A stretch of 64,000 nt of DNA from Cricetomys ansorgei (Eukaryota > Chordata > Mammalia > Rodentia > Nesomyidae): positions 3,884,001 through 3,948,000 of the forward strand of contig JAMJFZ010003746.1 in NCBI GenBank assembly GCA_026225945.1, given 5' to 3'. Every line of letters starts with the position of its first letter. Positions within the stretch are counted from its first letter, which is position 1. This document shows, one piece after another, positions 34,901 through 47,300 of the stretch. The position numbers and the translations under genes were made by a program. The notes beneath the pieces are model-generated. The model was given only the letters and a program-made list of their open reading frames with translations, was not told the origin of the DNA and ran no database searches.

Positions 34901-37900
34901 TCTGTGCGGCCGCTGAACGGGAGGGAGTTGTAGGGAAACTAGGCAGGCAGCGCGAGACGGGAGTGACAATTCCGTCCGGGCCTCGGAATTGGGAGGATTC
35001 ACCGGAGGCTGGCAGCTCTGGGTGGACAGGGACCTGGAGAAAGGGGCCTTGGCAAGAGCTGAACCCGTCTGGATTGGCCCCCAACTCAGTGCTCCCTGGA
35101 AGTCACTCCAGCTGGCTGGCTCGGACGTGCCGGCCCAGCACCGGGAGTCTCCACAGGTTGGGTACTGTGGGCGAGCCTGGTGCCCAGGGGACTCAAAACA
35201 GGATATGTCCTGGCCACCCTCGGAGGGCTGAAAGATCCCGCCCATCCCATCTTTCCACCATGTGTGCCTCAGAAACGAGAATCCTAGAATTAACACGTAG
35301 GATGTGCCGAGTTGGAGGTCAGCCAATTTGTGACTATCAAGGAGGACCCCTCGCTGCGCCGCCCGTAGGAAACTGACACACCCCTGGCAGTTAAATCTTG
35401 CAGTTGAACCAGATCTTCCTCAAGAAAACGAACCCATGCAAAACAGAGTGTCTGTTCCACAAATAACGCCCCCCCTCCGCCCCTTCTCCCCTCCAAGCCT
35501 TCTCTTTCCTTTACTGGTTTTCCTAGCCCCCTCCCTCCACTTCCATCGCTGACCCCAGAAACTGTTCAGTAGCTGAGTCAGAGGATGTGAAACAAAAGAA
35601 TACTTCTCCTTATCTAATTTTGTAGACTTACCAAAAGAGGGTGGAGGGAGGGTGACTATTTTACAGGAAAAAAAAAAAAACAAAAAAAAAACCGTGTTTT
35701 TAAAAAGTTTGAGGGCTGTTGGGCAATGTCCTGATGATTTCATGTTGTGCAAAGCAGAGTGACATCGTTAGACAGGACAAAAGTGTCACAACATGGAGGG
35801 TTAGTGTGTGTTTGTGGCTAATCATTTGCCAAGGGCCTTCCAAATACAAGTAAGCTAAAACCGTAAAAAGATACTCCTGGGACTCCAGTGTCCATGGTGA
35901 AGTTGTCTTGAAGGTAGGAGGTGTCCTGCTCTTTGCACAGCCGTCGAGTGTGCAGAATTCTAGGGAGGAGAAAAGTGACTTCCAGCTGTGCTGTTTCTCA
36001 TTGAAAAGACATGGGGGCAGTTCTGTTTCAGAGCAAGAGCCCCAGAAACAATTTGGTTAAAGCATTCAACCCCTCTGGTGGAAGATGCCTGGGCCAGTGT
36101 TCCTCTGTATGGCTGGAGGATGGGGGTGTGTGTACAGCAGGAAAGGGAGATGGGTGGGGCTGGGAGCACTCAAAGGGGTTATGAAGTCTGCAAAAGCTAA
36201 CCTAGGCGCTGAGCTACAGGCCTGCCATTAGGTTTGTGTTTGTGGTTTTGTTTTTATTTTTACTTTATATTTTGTTTGATTTTTATGTGTTAGTGTTTTG
36301 CCTTCATGTATGCCTGGTGCCCGTGGAGTTAAGAGTACATTGGATCTCCTAGAACTAGAGTTACAGACAGTGGTTAGCCACCATGTGGATGCTGGGAATC
36401 TCACCCCAGCTCTCTGTAGGACAAGAAGTACTTCATTGCTGAGCCATCCATCTTCCCAGCCCCTAAAAGGTTTGACTTTAGTTGCAGAGGTGCTGATGGC
36501 CACATTTCTCTGTAGCCTCAGCTCCATAGGCTGACAGCTTCCCTGTCTGTTGGCTTTGAAGTCCTTTTTAAAAGAAGCTAGAGCTAGGGGTGTGGCTCGG
36601 TGGTCTCTGGGTTCCATCCCTAGCCCCGAACCCTCGAGGTTCACATCCCCCACCCCGTTGTTTTAGTGGATACAGTGTGGTTTATTTCCACCGTGAGAGG
36701 ACTAGATGAGACGTCTCAAAGGGAGCGGCATGGCTGCTCTCTTCCTGGTTCCCTACTGCAGGCACAGTCCAGAGGCTTGGGACATGTGCTGCATGAAAGT
36801 ACAAAAGAATAAAGAAAAAGGAAGATAACCCTGCTCTTCAAGCAGGAGTAAACTGAGGCCATTGAACTTGTTCGGGCTGCCTGGAATCTCACCTCAAAAC
36901 CCGGGTGACTCTAATCTCCTCGCAGAAACCAACCGTGGAGACAGCGTAGTAATGCATTTCTCTGGATACGTTTTCATTGGCCTGCCCAGGCTTCTTAGAG
37001 TTCGGCTCCCCGTTAACTGCCGTTCTTGAGGAAAGCCACTCAGCAGCACCTGGAGTTCATCAGCGTGCGTGCTGTGTACAGACAGGATGTATGTTACCAT
37101 TACCAGTCCGTTTTCCTGCATGCTTGTGGTTTTGACTTGTGGTAGAATGACTGTTTGGCATCGCCCTTCTGTCTTGTGGTTGCCGGAAGCTGTGCTCAGC
37201 CTTACCACTCTTCCCTAAGGTAAAAAAAAAAGTTGTGACCTGTGGATGCTCCTATGGTGGACCGTCTCCTGTATGCGGGGCCACAGGGCCAGTGATGTAA
37301 CTGGCAGGAAGCAGGTCTTGCTCATGCTGACCAGCTCTCACCCTGGCTGCCCACTGCCTTTGTTAGACTCGTCTGAAGAACCTGGCATCAATTAGCAACC
37401 AGCAAAAGAGAGCCTGGAGCTCAGTCAGAAGACCTGCCCCCAGCCCAGGAGCGGTGGTCTCCTCACGGGCAGTGGGGAGAGCCTCCACATGGCACTGTCT
37501 GTGGAGACCTCAGGCTGCGTGCACTGCGGTGCTCCACCAACCTGAAGCAGGCAGTGGTAATGTTTGCTCAATGCCCAGAGCTAAACAGCCTTTACATCTT
37601 CCTCTTAATCGTCCTCCATGAATACAGAGGAGAGGCCTACCTGTTGTAAACATCCTTTTGCAGGGAGGCAGGGTACAGTGCTGGGGCATGGTTCTGGAGC
37701 AAAGTGGGTTTACCAGAGCGCTGGAACCTGGAGCCACCTGGCTCATTCTCTGGGCCTCAGGTGTGAATCGCCAACCAGTGGAGAGATGTTCTGAGCAATG
37801 TCTTGGTAGGTGAATATCACAGACCATACACACAGCGATCCGTGCCATCAGTGGCTTCATGTAGCCTCTTGATGTAGCCAGAGATTGGTAAGCAGAGATA

Positions 37901-38346
37901 TAAGGCTGCTGCCAGAGTCACAGCTTACAGTGGGCTTTTAAAGTATAAGGTAGCAGGGCACTGGTGGCGCACGCCTTTAATCCCAGCGCTCAGGAGGCAG
38001 AGGCAGGCAGATCTCTGTGAGTCCAAGGCCAGCCTGGTCTACAGAGTGAGTTCCAGGACAGCCAGAGTTGCAACAGAGAAACCCTGTCTCTAAAAAACAA
38101 AAACTAACTAACTAAATAAATAAATAAATACAGGAGTACACTCAAAAATTATGATTAAAAAAAAAAAAGGGCAACCCAGTAAGTATTAGGTGCTATGTAA
38201 TCTCTTCATCATTCTGAATATTCTCTGATTTCTACAAGATGGCTAACAAAGCCATTCATGAAGAGGTAGCTGATAAATGATATTCTTGTCCTTCTATTTT
38301 TGGGGGAGTGAGTTAGTATTAGTGTTGATAGTCTGTGTGTATGTGT

Positions 38347-38383
<37 letters not shown>

Positions 38384-41300
38384 TGTGTGAGGGAGGGGGA
38401 GAGCGAGCGAGAGAGAGAGAACACTTAATGCTCACGTGTGTGCTGTTGGGATTAAACCCAGGCCATACATGTGCTAAAATTTCCTCCTGAATGATACCCT
38501 TAGTCGTGGGTATATGGATTTTGAAAGGAATAAGGAGGCAGCTGGGGAGGAAATCACTGGACAGAACAAGATCTATATTAGTAGTGTTCAAAGCCAATAC
38601 CAAATGCGCTTTATATTATTAAGAAGTTTACAGGGGCTGTGGAGGTGGCTCAGCAGGTAAAGGCGCTTGCCTTCGTACTTCATGACCTGAGTTCAGTCCC
38701 TGGGACCCACAGGGTGAAAGGAAAAAACCAACTCCTGAAAGTTACCTTCTAACCTCAGAGTATGTGCCCGCATGCATTCCCACACACAATAAATAAAAAT
38801 GAAAAAAAAAAAACTGTAGGGGCTGAAGAGATGACTCGGTGGGTAAAATGCTAGCTAAGCAAGCTCGAAGACCTGAGTTCAGATCTCTAGCAGCCACACA
38901 AAAAAGCTGGGTGTGGCAGCTATACCTGTCGCCCCAGTCCGAGGGGAGAGAAACAGGTGGGCCCTGGGGCCTCACAGGCCAGCTTGGAACATCGAGTTCC
39001 AGATTCAGTGAGTTTTGTCTCAACAGAATAAGGTAGAGAGCGTTAGACTCTGTCTCAACACAAGGAAACGTAGATTCCAAGGGATTGAGGCGAGCACCTT
39101 GACATTAGCCTGGGGCTTCCACACAAACCTGCCCCCCCCACATTAGTGTAAATTCTATATTGGAACTAAATTTTAAGGAAAAAAAAAAAAACAGGCTAGA
39201 GAGATGGCTCAGTGGTTAAGAACACTGGCTGCTCTTCCAGAGGGCCAGGGTTCAATTCCCAGCACCCACATGATGGCTCATGACTACATGTAGTTCCAGT
39301 TCCAAGGGCTCCTACTCCCTCTTGTGACTTGTGTGGGCAGGAGGCGTGCATGTGGCACATCATACATGCAGGTGAAGCACCCATACACATAAAATAATTT
39401 TTTTTAATTTTAAAGGGAAAAAAAGTCCACTATTTTCTTCCCTAAATAATATTTCCATTTGCTTATCTCATTTTTAAATCTTTCGTTGAGATTCATATCA
39501 TAAACTTCCATCTAAAATTCATTTTCATCAGCTAACATAGGGAGTTCCTTTTCAAAAACTGTGCTGGGATATTGAAGACAGTAGCTCTCTACCTCACACC
39601 GAAACCTGCTCCCCAGAGGCAGCCCCTTCATGGATCCACTTGTTTCTTTGGACACCCCATTTTTGTAATGTGCCTTTTTACTTACCTGCTGGTGGTAGAT
39701 GACACATCACCTCCTCCCGATGCCCCTCTTCCGTGACAGCTGTTTCACAGTTTGTTTTCAGCTTAGTTTTGTTTTAGCAAGGTAGCTGTTGTCTCTGGTG
39801 AGGCAAGAGATGTACTTTGATAAAAGTGTTTCAGGTAGTTTCTCCTCTTCAGATGATCGTACATCCAGCCATCAACAGGCAAAACTGAAACAGTAGCGCT
39901 TGGAGTTTCAAGTCAGCAGCATGCTTGGAGGCCAGATGTTTCCAAACCCCGCCCACTTCTCCTCATGTCAGGATACGTGCCATCCTGGTTTTTAAGTAGC
40001 TACTGTTGGGTACTAGGGAGTTAACAGAAATGGAGTAAGAGTTCCCGATCTCAGGACCAGTTTCTGTCCCCCAGTTCATAGGAGTTCCCAACGGGAAGGT
40101 GCAGGCTGGTGGGAGTTGATCTCAGGAGTTAGTGTGGTGTTTGTCAGAGTAAGCAGAGACCTGCTCTAAACCTGCAAGGCACATCGGACAGACTGTGATG
40201 TGAGCCCAGGGACAGTGAAGGATAGTTACAAAGAACAGAAAGTGGGTACAGGAAGTCTGGACCCCAAGAGTGTGTGACCCCCCTGGTGTCCCAAACAGGT
40301 TGGACACAGATGGATAGCAGACGCAGAATGGATCCTGGCATGACATCAGGATTGTCCCTTGGCCCATTTTGAGAATGAACCCTGGGGCGTGACGTGAGCA
40401 CATGTCACCCTCAGTCCTGCGCTCTGCTCCCTCTGGGGAGGCAGATGCCGGCCAGTACCCATCCTGCACACAGTGCCACACTGTGCGCCCATCATCAGCG
40501 GTCCCTCGGCTTCACTCTGGTGACAGCATGGGTTGGGCCACTCTGGGAGTCGCAGAGCCTGAATTCCAGGGCTTCCCCTAACCCTTGCCTTGCCAGCACT
40601 GACCGTGGAGGACACCCCTTAGGGTCCAACGCCAGCTCTAGAGGAAGCCGCCTATCACCTATGCCAGACACGGGCAGGGAGGTGGCTCTCTGAGCACTGT
40701 TGCCGGCTGAGCTGTGCGTGATTCTATCACGGTTCCGTGATCTGCCTATTCGCTAGGTCAGAGCGCTATGGTATTTGCTAAATTGATGCCCAGTCTGGGA
40801 AGGCCTGCCAGTGTCTAGATGTTTGAAGCGGAAGTGAGAAGTGAAAGTCACCTTCATCGCCTCCCACATCCACAGCTGCCCTGTCTTTACTCCTCTGGTT
40901 AGTTTAATTCCCAGAAACACTGTGAAGTTGGCATTAGATGATTCTGACTTTATGTTGAAGGAGTGTGGTGTGTGTGTGTGACAGAGAGAGAGAGAGACAG
41001 AGGCCTGAACAATTAGGCAAACTTTTCCTAACGAGTTTACAGAGGCTTAGTACATTTTCCGTAACTGTTCTTCAGCAGGAATTGTTTAAATTTTCAGCTC
41101 GTAATAATTACTCAGAAAGCCTCAACTCTAGCCCTGCACGGTGGCCCACACCTTTAATTCCCATACTCAGGGAGGCAGAGGCAAGCTGATCTCTATGATC
41201 AGATCTACATAGTGGGCCTTGGGCTAGCCAAGGCTGCCTAGCGAGATCCTGTCTCAAAAAGAAGCCAAATAAATAAATAAATAAGAGTTAAATTTAAAAA

Positions 41301-44300
41301 GCCTCTCGTGCTGTTTGCCATCTGTCCATCACACACCTTCTCCTTGATTGGACAGAGGGGAAAAGTGCAGAAGGCATTCAGCTACCCGAGAGCAGAGCAG
41401 CTCCTAAAAGTAGCCGTGATGGCTGTGTGAACTGTTCTCAGGAACGGGCGCTGGCTGCTGTGAGCCAGGTCTCTCATCTGTAATCACCACTTTCTGTCTT
41501 CCACAGGGGCTGAGCTGCAGAGTCAAGAATAGTAAGTTCTCTTTCTTGCTCTACTTACTGCTGCTCTGTTAACAAAGTGAGGGCCTCCTGCTTACTCTCA
41601 CGGTGGATGGGGGGAGGGGGGAGGGGTGGGCAACCTTCATTCGTCATGCAAAAGTTGGACGGTACCCAACTGCCGTCTGGGTTTTGTATGCTGCCTGGGG
41701 AGGTGCCCTAGGACACCTAACTATACCTGACCCATTCAGTTTGTCACAGGCATCCCTTGTGCTGGCTTGGCTTTGGGTATTTTTTATTTGCTGACCTGGT
41801 TGTCTGTGAGAAGTATTTTCCTATGTTAGATATGGAACCCAGGCCCTCAGACACAGTAGACAGACACTCACCACTGAGCTCCAATCCCCCAGCCCCTGGT
41901 TGGTTTGTTTTTAAGAATGAGAAGTTCTCACTCTGTCCCTCCCTCCTCTGCCCCCATTTCCAGTGGCTGCTTCTTTTCAAAACCCTTCTTTCCACATGTT
42001 CGTTAGACCCAGAGCTTTGTGGGCATCCCAGACCACATTAGAAAAGAGCAGGCTGGGCAGAGAGCTTGCCAAGGCCACAGATGGAGGGTTGAGAACAGTT
42101 GTAGACTTTGAAGCATGTTGGAACTCGTAGCAGCTCTTGAGACTCTCTAAGCCAAGTGGCTCTCAACCTTCCTGACGCTGTGACTCTTTAATGAAGTTCT
42201 TCATGTTGTGGTGCCCTCCCAACCTAATCATTTTCATTGCTACTTCATAACTGTAATGTTGCTACTGTTATGAACCGTAATGTAAGTATCTGATATGCAG
42301 ACGGTCTTAGGCGACTCTTGTGATAGGGCTGCTCGACCCCCAAAGGGGTTGTGACCCACAGGTTAAGAACTGCTGCTCTAAGTGGATCTCAGGGCCTTGG
42401 CTGCATGTCTCTGATAGCTGTTCTCCTGGCCAGGTACCTGCCTGGATAAGAGCTGGATCAACCCTCAAAACTTGACCCCGTCTTCCCCAAAAGAAGTCCA
42501 TATCCAGGTGAAGGTTTCCTCTACCCAGCATGGAGACCTGGTCCCTGTGTTGCACATTAACTGGACTCTGCAGACAGATGGTGAGTGGCCACATCAGCCA
42601 AGGCCTGAGTTTGCCCTTTGGAGGAGACCACCTCTCATTCCTGTTTGGTGCTGGAAGGCGGCATTATTTACACAGCCGAGAACTTTTCCATTGCTGGACG
42701 TGTGCCCACAGTGTATCTTCTCTTCACGCTGTCTTTACAAAAGACCTTCCCGTGCATCAACTCTTTATTATGCGGGAAGACAAAGGCAAATGGTTAATTT
42801 TATAAATAAATTTTTTTAAAAGGTAGCAATTTGCCAGCAGCTTTTTCTCTTAGCTTAGGAGCCAGCACTTTTTAAAACAGACAACAAGCCTTTTTAAGGG
42901 GTGATTGACTGCAGAACTTAACAGAGTCAGCCCCAGATCTGTGAAAGGGGCGACAGCACGTGCTCTCCGTAGGACCCTAGCTGGTGCGCTAGATGCTGAC
43001 ACTGTGTCCCGCTGCCAGGCCTCTGGCCACATGGTCGCTACGTCCTTTTCCTCCTTTTCCTCGTTCTGCTAGAAGGTACTTTCTGCAAGGTCTGGGAGTG
43101 GGGAAGTGGGGAGTGAGGTAAGAGAGCAGATGGGGAAGTGCCACCACACCCTGGAGTGAGTGTGCTTGTCTGCATTGTGTGCCCCTCTCCTCTCTGGCCC
43201 ACAGCCAGCATCCTGTACCTTGAGGGCACAAGGCTGTCCATCCTGCAGCTGAACACCAACGAACAGCTATGTGTTGAGTTTGAGTTTCTGTCCAGGCTGA
43301 GGCATCATCACAAGCGGGTAAGAAGGCAGTTTGGCTGCACCGTGTGCTTGTCCCCCAAGGGTGCACCTAACTGAAGGATGAGTTCAAGATGGCTGCCGGC
43401 TGTGACTTTAGTGAGGGGCAGAGCCTGGCACACCCACCCTGCTCGTTAATATCCCTCCTACTTTACCTAGCTGTCTTTTTTTTTTTAATTAATTTTTTTA
43501 TTTCTTATTAATTTTGTTTTGTTTTGGTTTTTGAGACAGGGTCTCTCTGTGTAGCTCTGGATGTCCTGGAACTCACTCTGTAGTCCAGGCTGACCTTGAA
43601 CTCAGTAATCTGTTAAAGGTGTGCACCACCACCCACCTTTTTTTTTTTTTTTTTTTTAAATTCACAGTGCTGAGGGTGGAGCCCAGGTACTCTGTCTGTA
43701 AGCCTGGTTGTGTGTGTGCTTGTGCACCTTCTCCTCTCCCCCACTCTTCAGCATGCGAATGACATGGCCAGCTACTGGTGGATTTTTTTTAAACAGGCAT
43801 AAAGGACAAAGATCTCATGCCTCTAATTAGGGATTCCGTGGTTATCCTTTTGTCCTGTTTGTTTGCTTTTTTTGGCTAATCCTTGGGATGTGTGAGATTG
43901 GGACTTTGGATGCAAGTGGGTGAGGGTGTTGTATGACCCCTTTCCTTCTGTCTTTAGTGGTGGTTTGCCTTCCGGCACTTCGTGGTAGACCCTGGCCAGG
44001 AGTATGAGGTGACCGTTCACCACCTGCCCAAGCCCAACGTCTATGGGGACCCAAACGACCTGTCCAAGACCATCTTCGTGCCTGGTAAGAGTGCCCTTCC
44101 AGGCATCCACTTGGTACAGGGCTTTGGGTGAAGAAAGCAACAGGGGCTCAGACAGAAGAACCCAGCCCTGCTCCACAGTGCTTGCAGATCCGGGGCCTGG
44201 CAGCCTTTATGTGTTGAAGGCAGCGTCTGTCCTCTGTTGGCCCAGCTTTCAATATGTGGATCCGTCTCAGAGGTGTGCTGGCCAGCAGAGTCTTCTTTCT

Positions 44301-47300
44301 GTGCAGAGAAGTAGCTTCCATCCCAGAAAATGTCAGATCCTGGAAGGGTGGTGACCCGTGCTCAGCCTGGACCCCACTTCCCTCCACATCCCACCTGCAT
44401 TTGCCTCGTTCCCACCCCACAATCCTCTGTGCTGCCTTTGATCACCAGCTTACCCTCTATGGGTCATCATCTCTTCCGGGTCAGTCTGTCTCTGCCTTCC
44501 CCGAGCTTTGGCCATCGCGGGCATCATCCGTCATTGTACCTAGTGGATGGTCAGGACATTGTCTTTTCTTGTTTCTGTTCTGTGGGTGGCCGTGGAGGGA
44601 AAACTCAGAGCCTCACACACAGCCAGCCCCCAGCCCAAGAAGAGCTTGTTAAAGACAGTGATAACTCCTCACCCTGAGGCGCACACTCACATAAGTACAC
44701 ACATGGCTGCTCACCTGCTTCCTCTCCCACCTCTTCCTCTTCTTTCTCTGACACGATGCCGAATGCTGTCAGCTTGTTTTCACTGGTCTCTTCTATAGAG
44801 TTAATCTGCAGAGAGCAGTAATTTCCACTGTATGTGCAGTGCTGGGGATCACACCGCACAGAGGAGGCTCAATAGGTACTTGCTGAATGACTGCGCTGCC
44901 TCCCCTCCCCTGCCCCTGGGAACATAGAAACACTGATTCCCAGGTGCTCAGTGGCAAGGTGCCTGTCTGGGTTTGATCCCCAGTTCTACAGGTGAAAAAG
45001 AAAAAGGGAAAAAAAATGAATGAATAAATAATTTTGGTTGTAAGCCTGGCCTTTACCAGCTGAGCCATGTCTCCAGCCCAGTGAATGAATAAGAAAGTAC
45101 ATGCCGACTCTTGGCACCCACCCAGGGCTCCTGAATGAGAACGTAGTAACGTGTGTGGAGAAGTCAGAGAGGCTGCAGCGGGGACAGAAGGACTTCCGGA
45201 GTATAAAAGGCAGAGGCTACTCTGGCAGAAAGATGTGTATGGGAGAAAACGAGTAAACCAAGAATTTCTGGCCATTGTGAAGCAAGCTCTGAGCTCAGGA
45301 GGAATGGGCTTGAGTCAGGAGGACTCCCTGAGAGAGGAGTCTGTGACTGCCAGCCAGGCTGTCCCAATTTGATGGGATTCTGGCCAGGGGCAGGTATCTA
45401 GGTCTGGAGCAGGTTGTGAAGGGGCGTCTTTTGAACAGGCTCCCCAGAAGCACCATGGAGCTTGGCCCCTAGTGTCAAAAATCTGCAGGAACAGGCCTGG
45501 GCAGTGGCGGCTCACACCTTTAATCCTAGCACTCTGGAGGCAGAGGCAGGTAGATCTCTTGAGTTTGAGGCCATCCTCAACACAGTGAGTTACAGGACAG
45601 TCAGGGTTCTGTAGAGATATCTTTCTCTCTCAAAAACAAAAACAAACAAAACTGCAAGGACAAATCTCCTAAAGACAGAGACTAACTGATTTCTCTTTTA
45701 TCGGGGCTGGCAGGCTGTGAGGACCCCGAGATGAGGATGACCACACCATGTGTGAGCTCAGGTAACTGGCTGGCCTTGGAGACCGTGACCTGGGTACATG
45801 TACATGCATGTGGTAAAATAAAATTGGATGTGTGCACAGTTGTGTGCCCGCACATATTTCACATGCCCATGGACACGCACCCTTGGCAGGCAGCCTGTGG
45901 GATCCCAACATCACCGTGGAGACCCTGGACACCCAGCATCTGCGCGTGAGCTTCACACTGTGGAATGAGTCCACTCCCTACCACATCCTGCTGGAGAGTT
46001 TTCCACACTTGAGGAACCAAAGCTGCTTTGGTCACATTCAGCCGATATCTGCGGTACTTGATTTTCTTACCCCTCAGACACAGATTAAAATGCCTCTCAG
46101 AGCCTCATGCTCCCTCACTGCTGTCCTAGCTCACCCTGTCGCTAGAGCCCAGGACTGCAGTCAATCCTTGGCTGCTACCTCTCCCTCTCAGGAGGTAGAG
46201 GGTTCTGATATCTTTGCAGTTTGTTGAGAATAATTCATGAACATAGGTAGACTGTAAATCTAAATACAGAGGTACTAGTCCTCTTTTTACCAAGCCTTAT
46301 AGTGAAGTATCATATCGAATTGCAAATTCGGAGGCGTAGGAGAACTCCTACTGAGGCTTCTCCCGCCACTTTTCTGGATGGCGGGAGAAGTAGATTGAAG
46401 CCAGTTTAGGGTGTTTAGCTGTTAACTAAAGGTTCGTAGGTTTGATTCCTTCCAATCTAGTTGGGGACTTAGCTTAATTAAAGTAATTGATTTGCATTCA
46501 TTAGATGTAGGATAGAGTCTTACAGTCCTTACTCAGAAGTTAAACTGTTGTGTTTTCTTAGAGCTTTGAAGGCTCTTGGACTTTTATATCCTAAACTCGT
46601 AGTTAAGGGAACTAATTACTGGGGATAGTGGAAGGTTAAAATGGTAAGAATAATTAGGGTGGCAAGTTTTGTTATTTTTTATATTTTCCTGATAGTTGGC
46701 TTTTCGACTGACTCATCCCTTGGTGAGGCAGAGGTGATATTCCCAGCCCGCCAGTCCGTCTATGTTCTCCACGGCCCACATTCTTGCCTGCTCTCTCTTT
46801 ATTTGGCTGTACTTATTCTACTTTCTTTCAAAAATCATTTGGAAATTTCAAAAGAAAGGAGCACTCGGGAGGCAGAAGCAGGCAGATCTCTGAGTTCGAG
46901 GCCAGCCTGGTCTGCAGAGTGAGTTCCAGGACAGCCAGAGTGACACAGGGAAACCCTGTCTCAAAAAGCCAAGAAAATAAAAAAGAAGGAAGGGCAATAG
47001 CTAAGATGAGGCCGGGTGGGCAAGTGTGCTGTGCGCTCTGAACGTGCTGCGTACACTGTGCCCCATTACTGAAAGCTCTTAGTTCACCGCAGGCTAGTCA
47101 CCCTGCAGAAGTACCATTCGTTTTTCTAGACCAGAAATCAGAAAAACATATCCCTCTGGCATTTGTAAGGAGGGCACTGGTCCACGGAGGGTCACTTTCC
47201 CAGAGGCTTTTTTGTGGACATACAACACCAAGGTCTTACCCAGCTAGCTTCTTCCACCTCTCTCTCCAGCCCACACAAGAAGAATTCCACCAGCGATCCA

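Larger units (their letters stand above)
34661..41506 (+). other. Il17ra: Il17ra intron 1
   Basis: 6.8 kb between a GTGAGA donor and a CTTCCACAG acceptor. Its first part is the rest of the CpG island. The rest carries B1, B2, B3, B4 and ID SINEs and a TG/GA microsatellite, listed separately. No additional conserved exon was recognised, and 39.4-41.1 kb looks unique. Confidence 0.9.

Noticed and set aside
34262..35326. Long minus-strand open frame (354 codons) over the Il17ra promoter
   Set aside because: It lies in the CpG island, where stop codons are rare by composition. It overlaps the true exon 1 antisense and is Pro/Ala/Arg-rich with no recognisable domain.
46294..46599. Functional tRNA genes in Il17ra intron 7
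   Set aside because: They are mitochondrial-type tRNAs in the order of the mitochondrial cluster, with mismatched stems and no nuclear Pol III internal promoter layout; a NUMT explains them.
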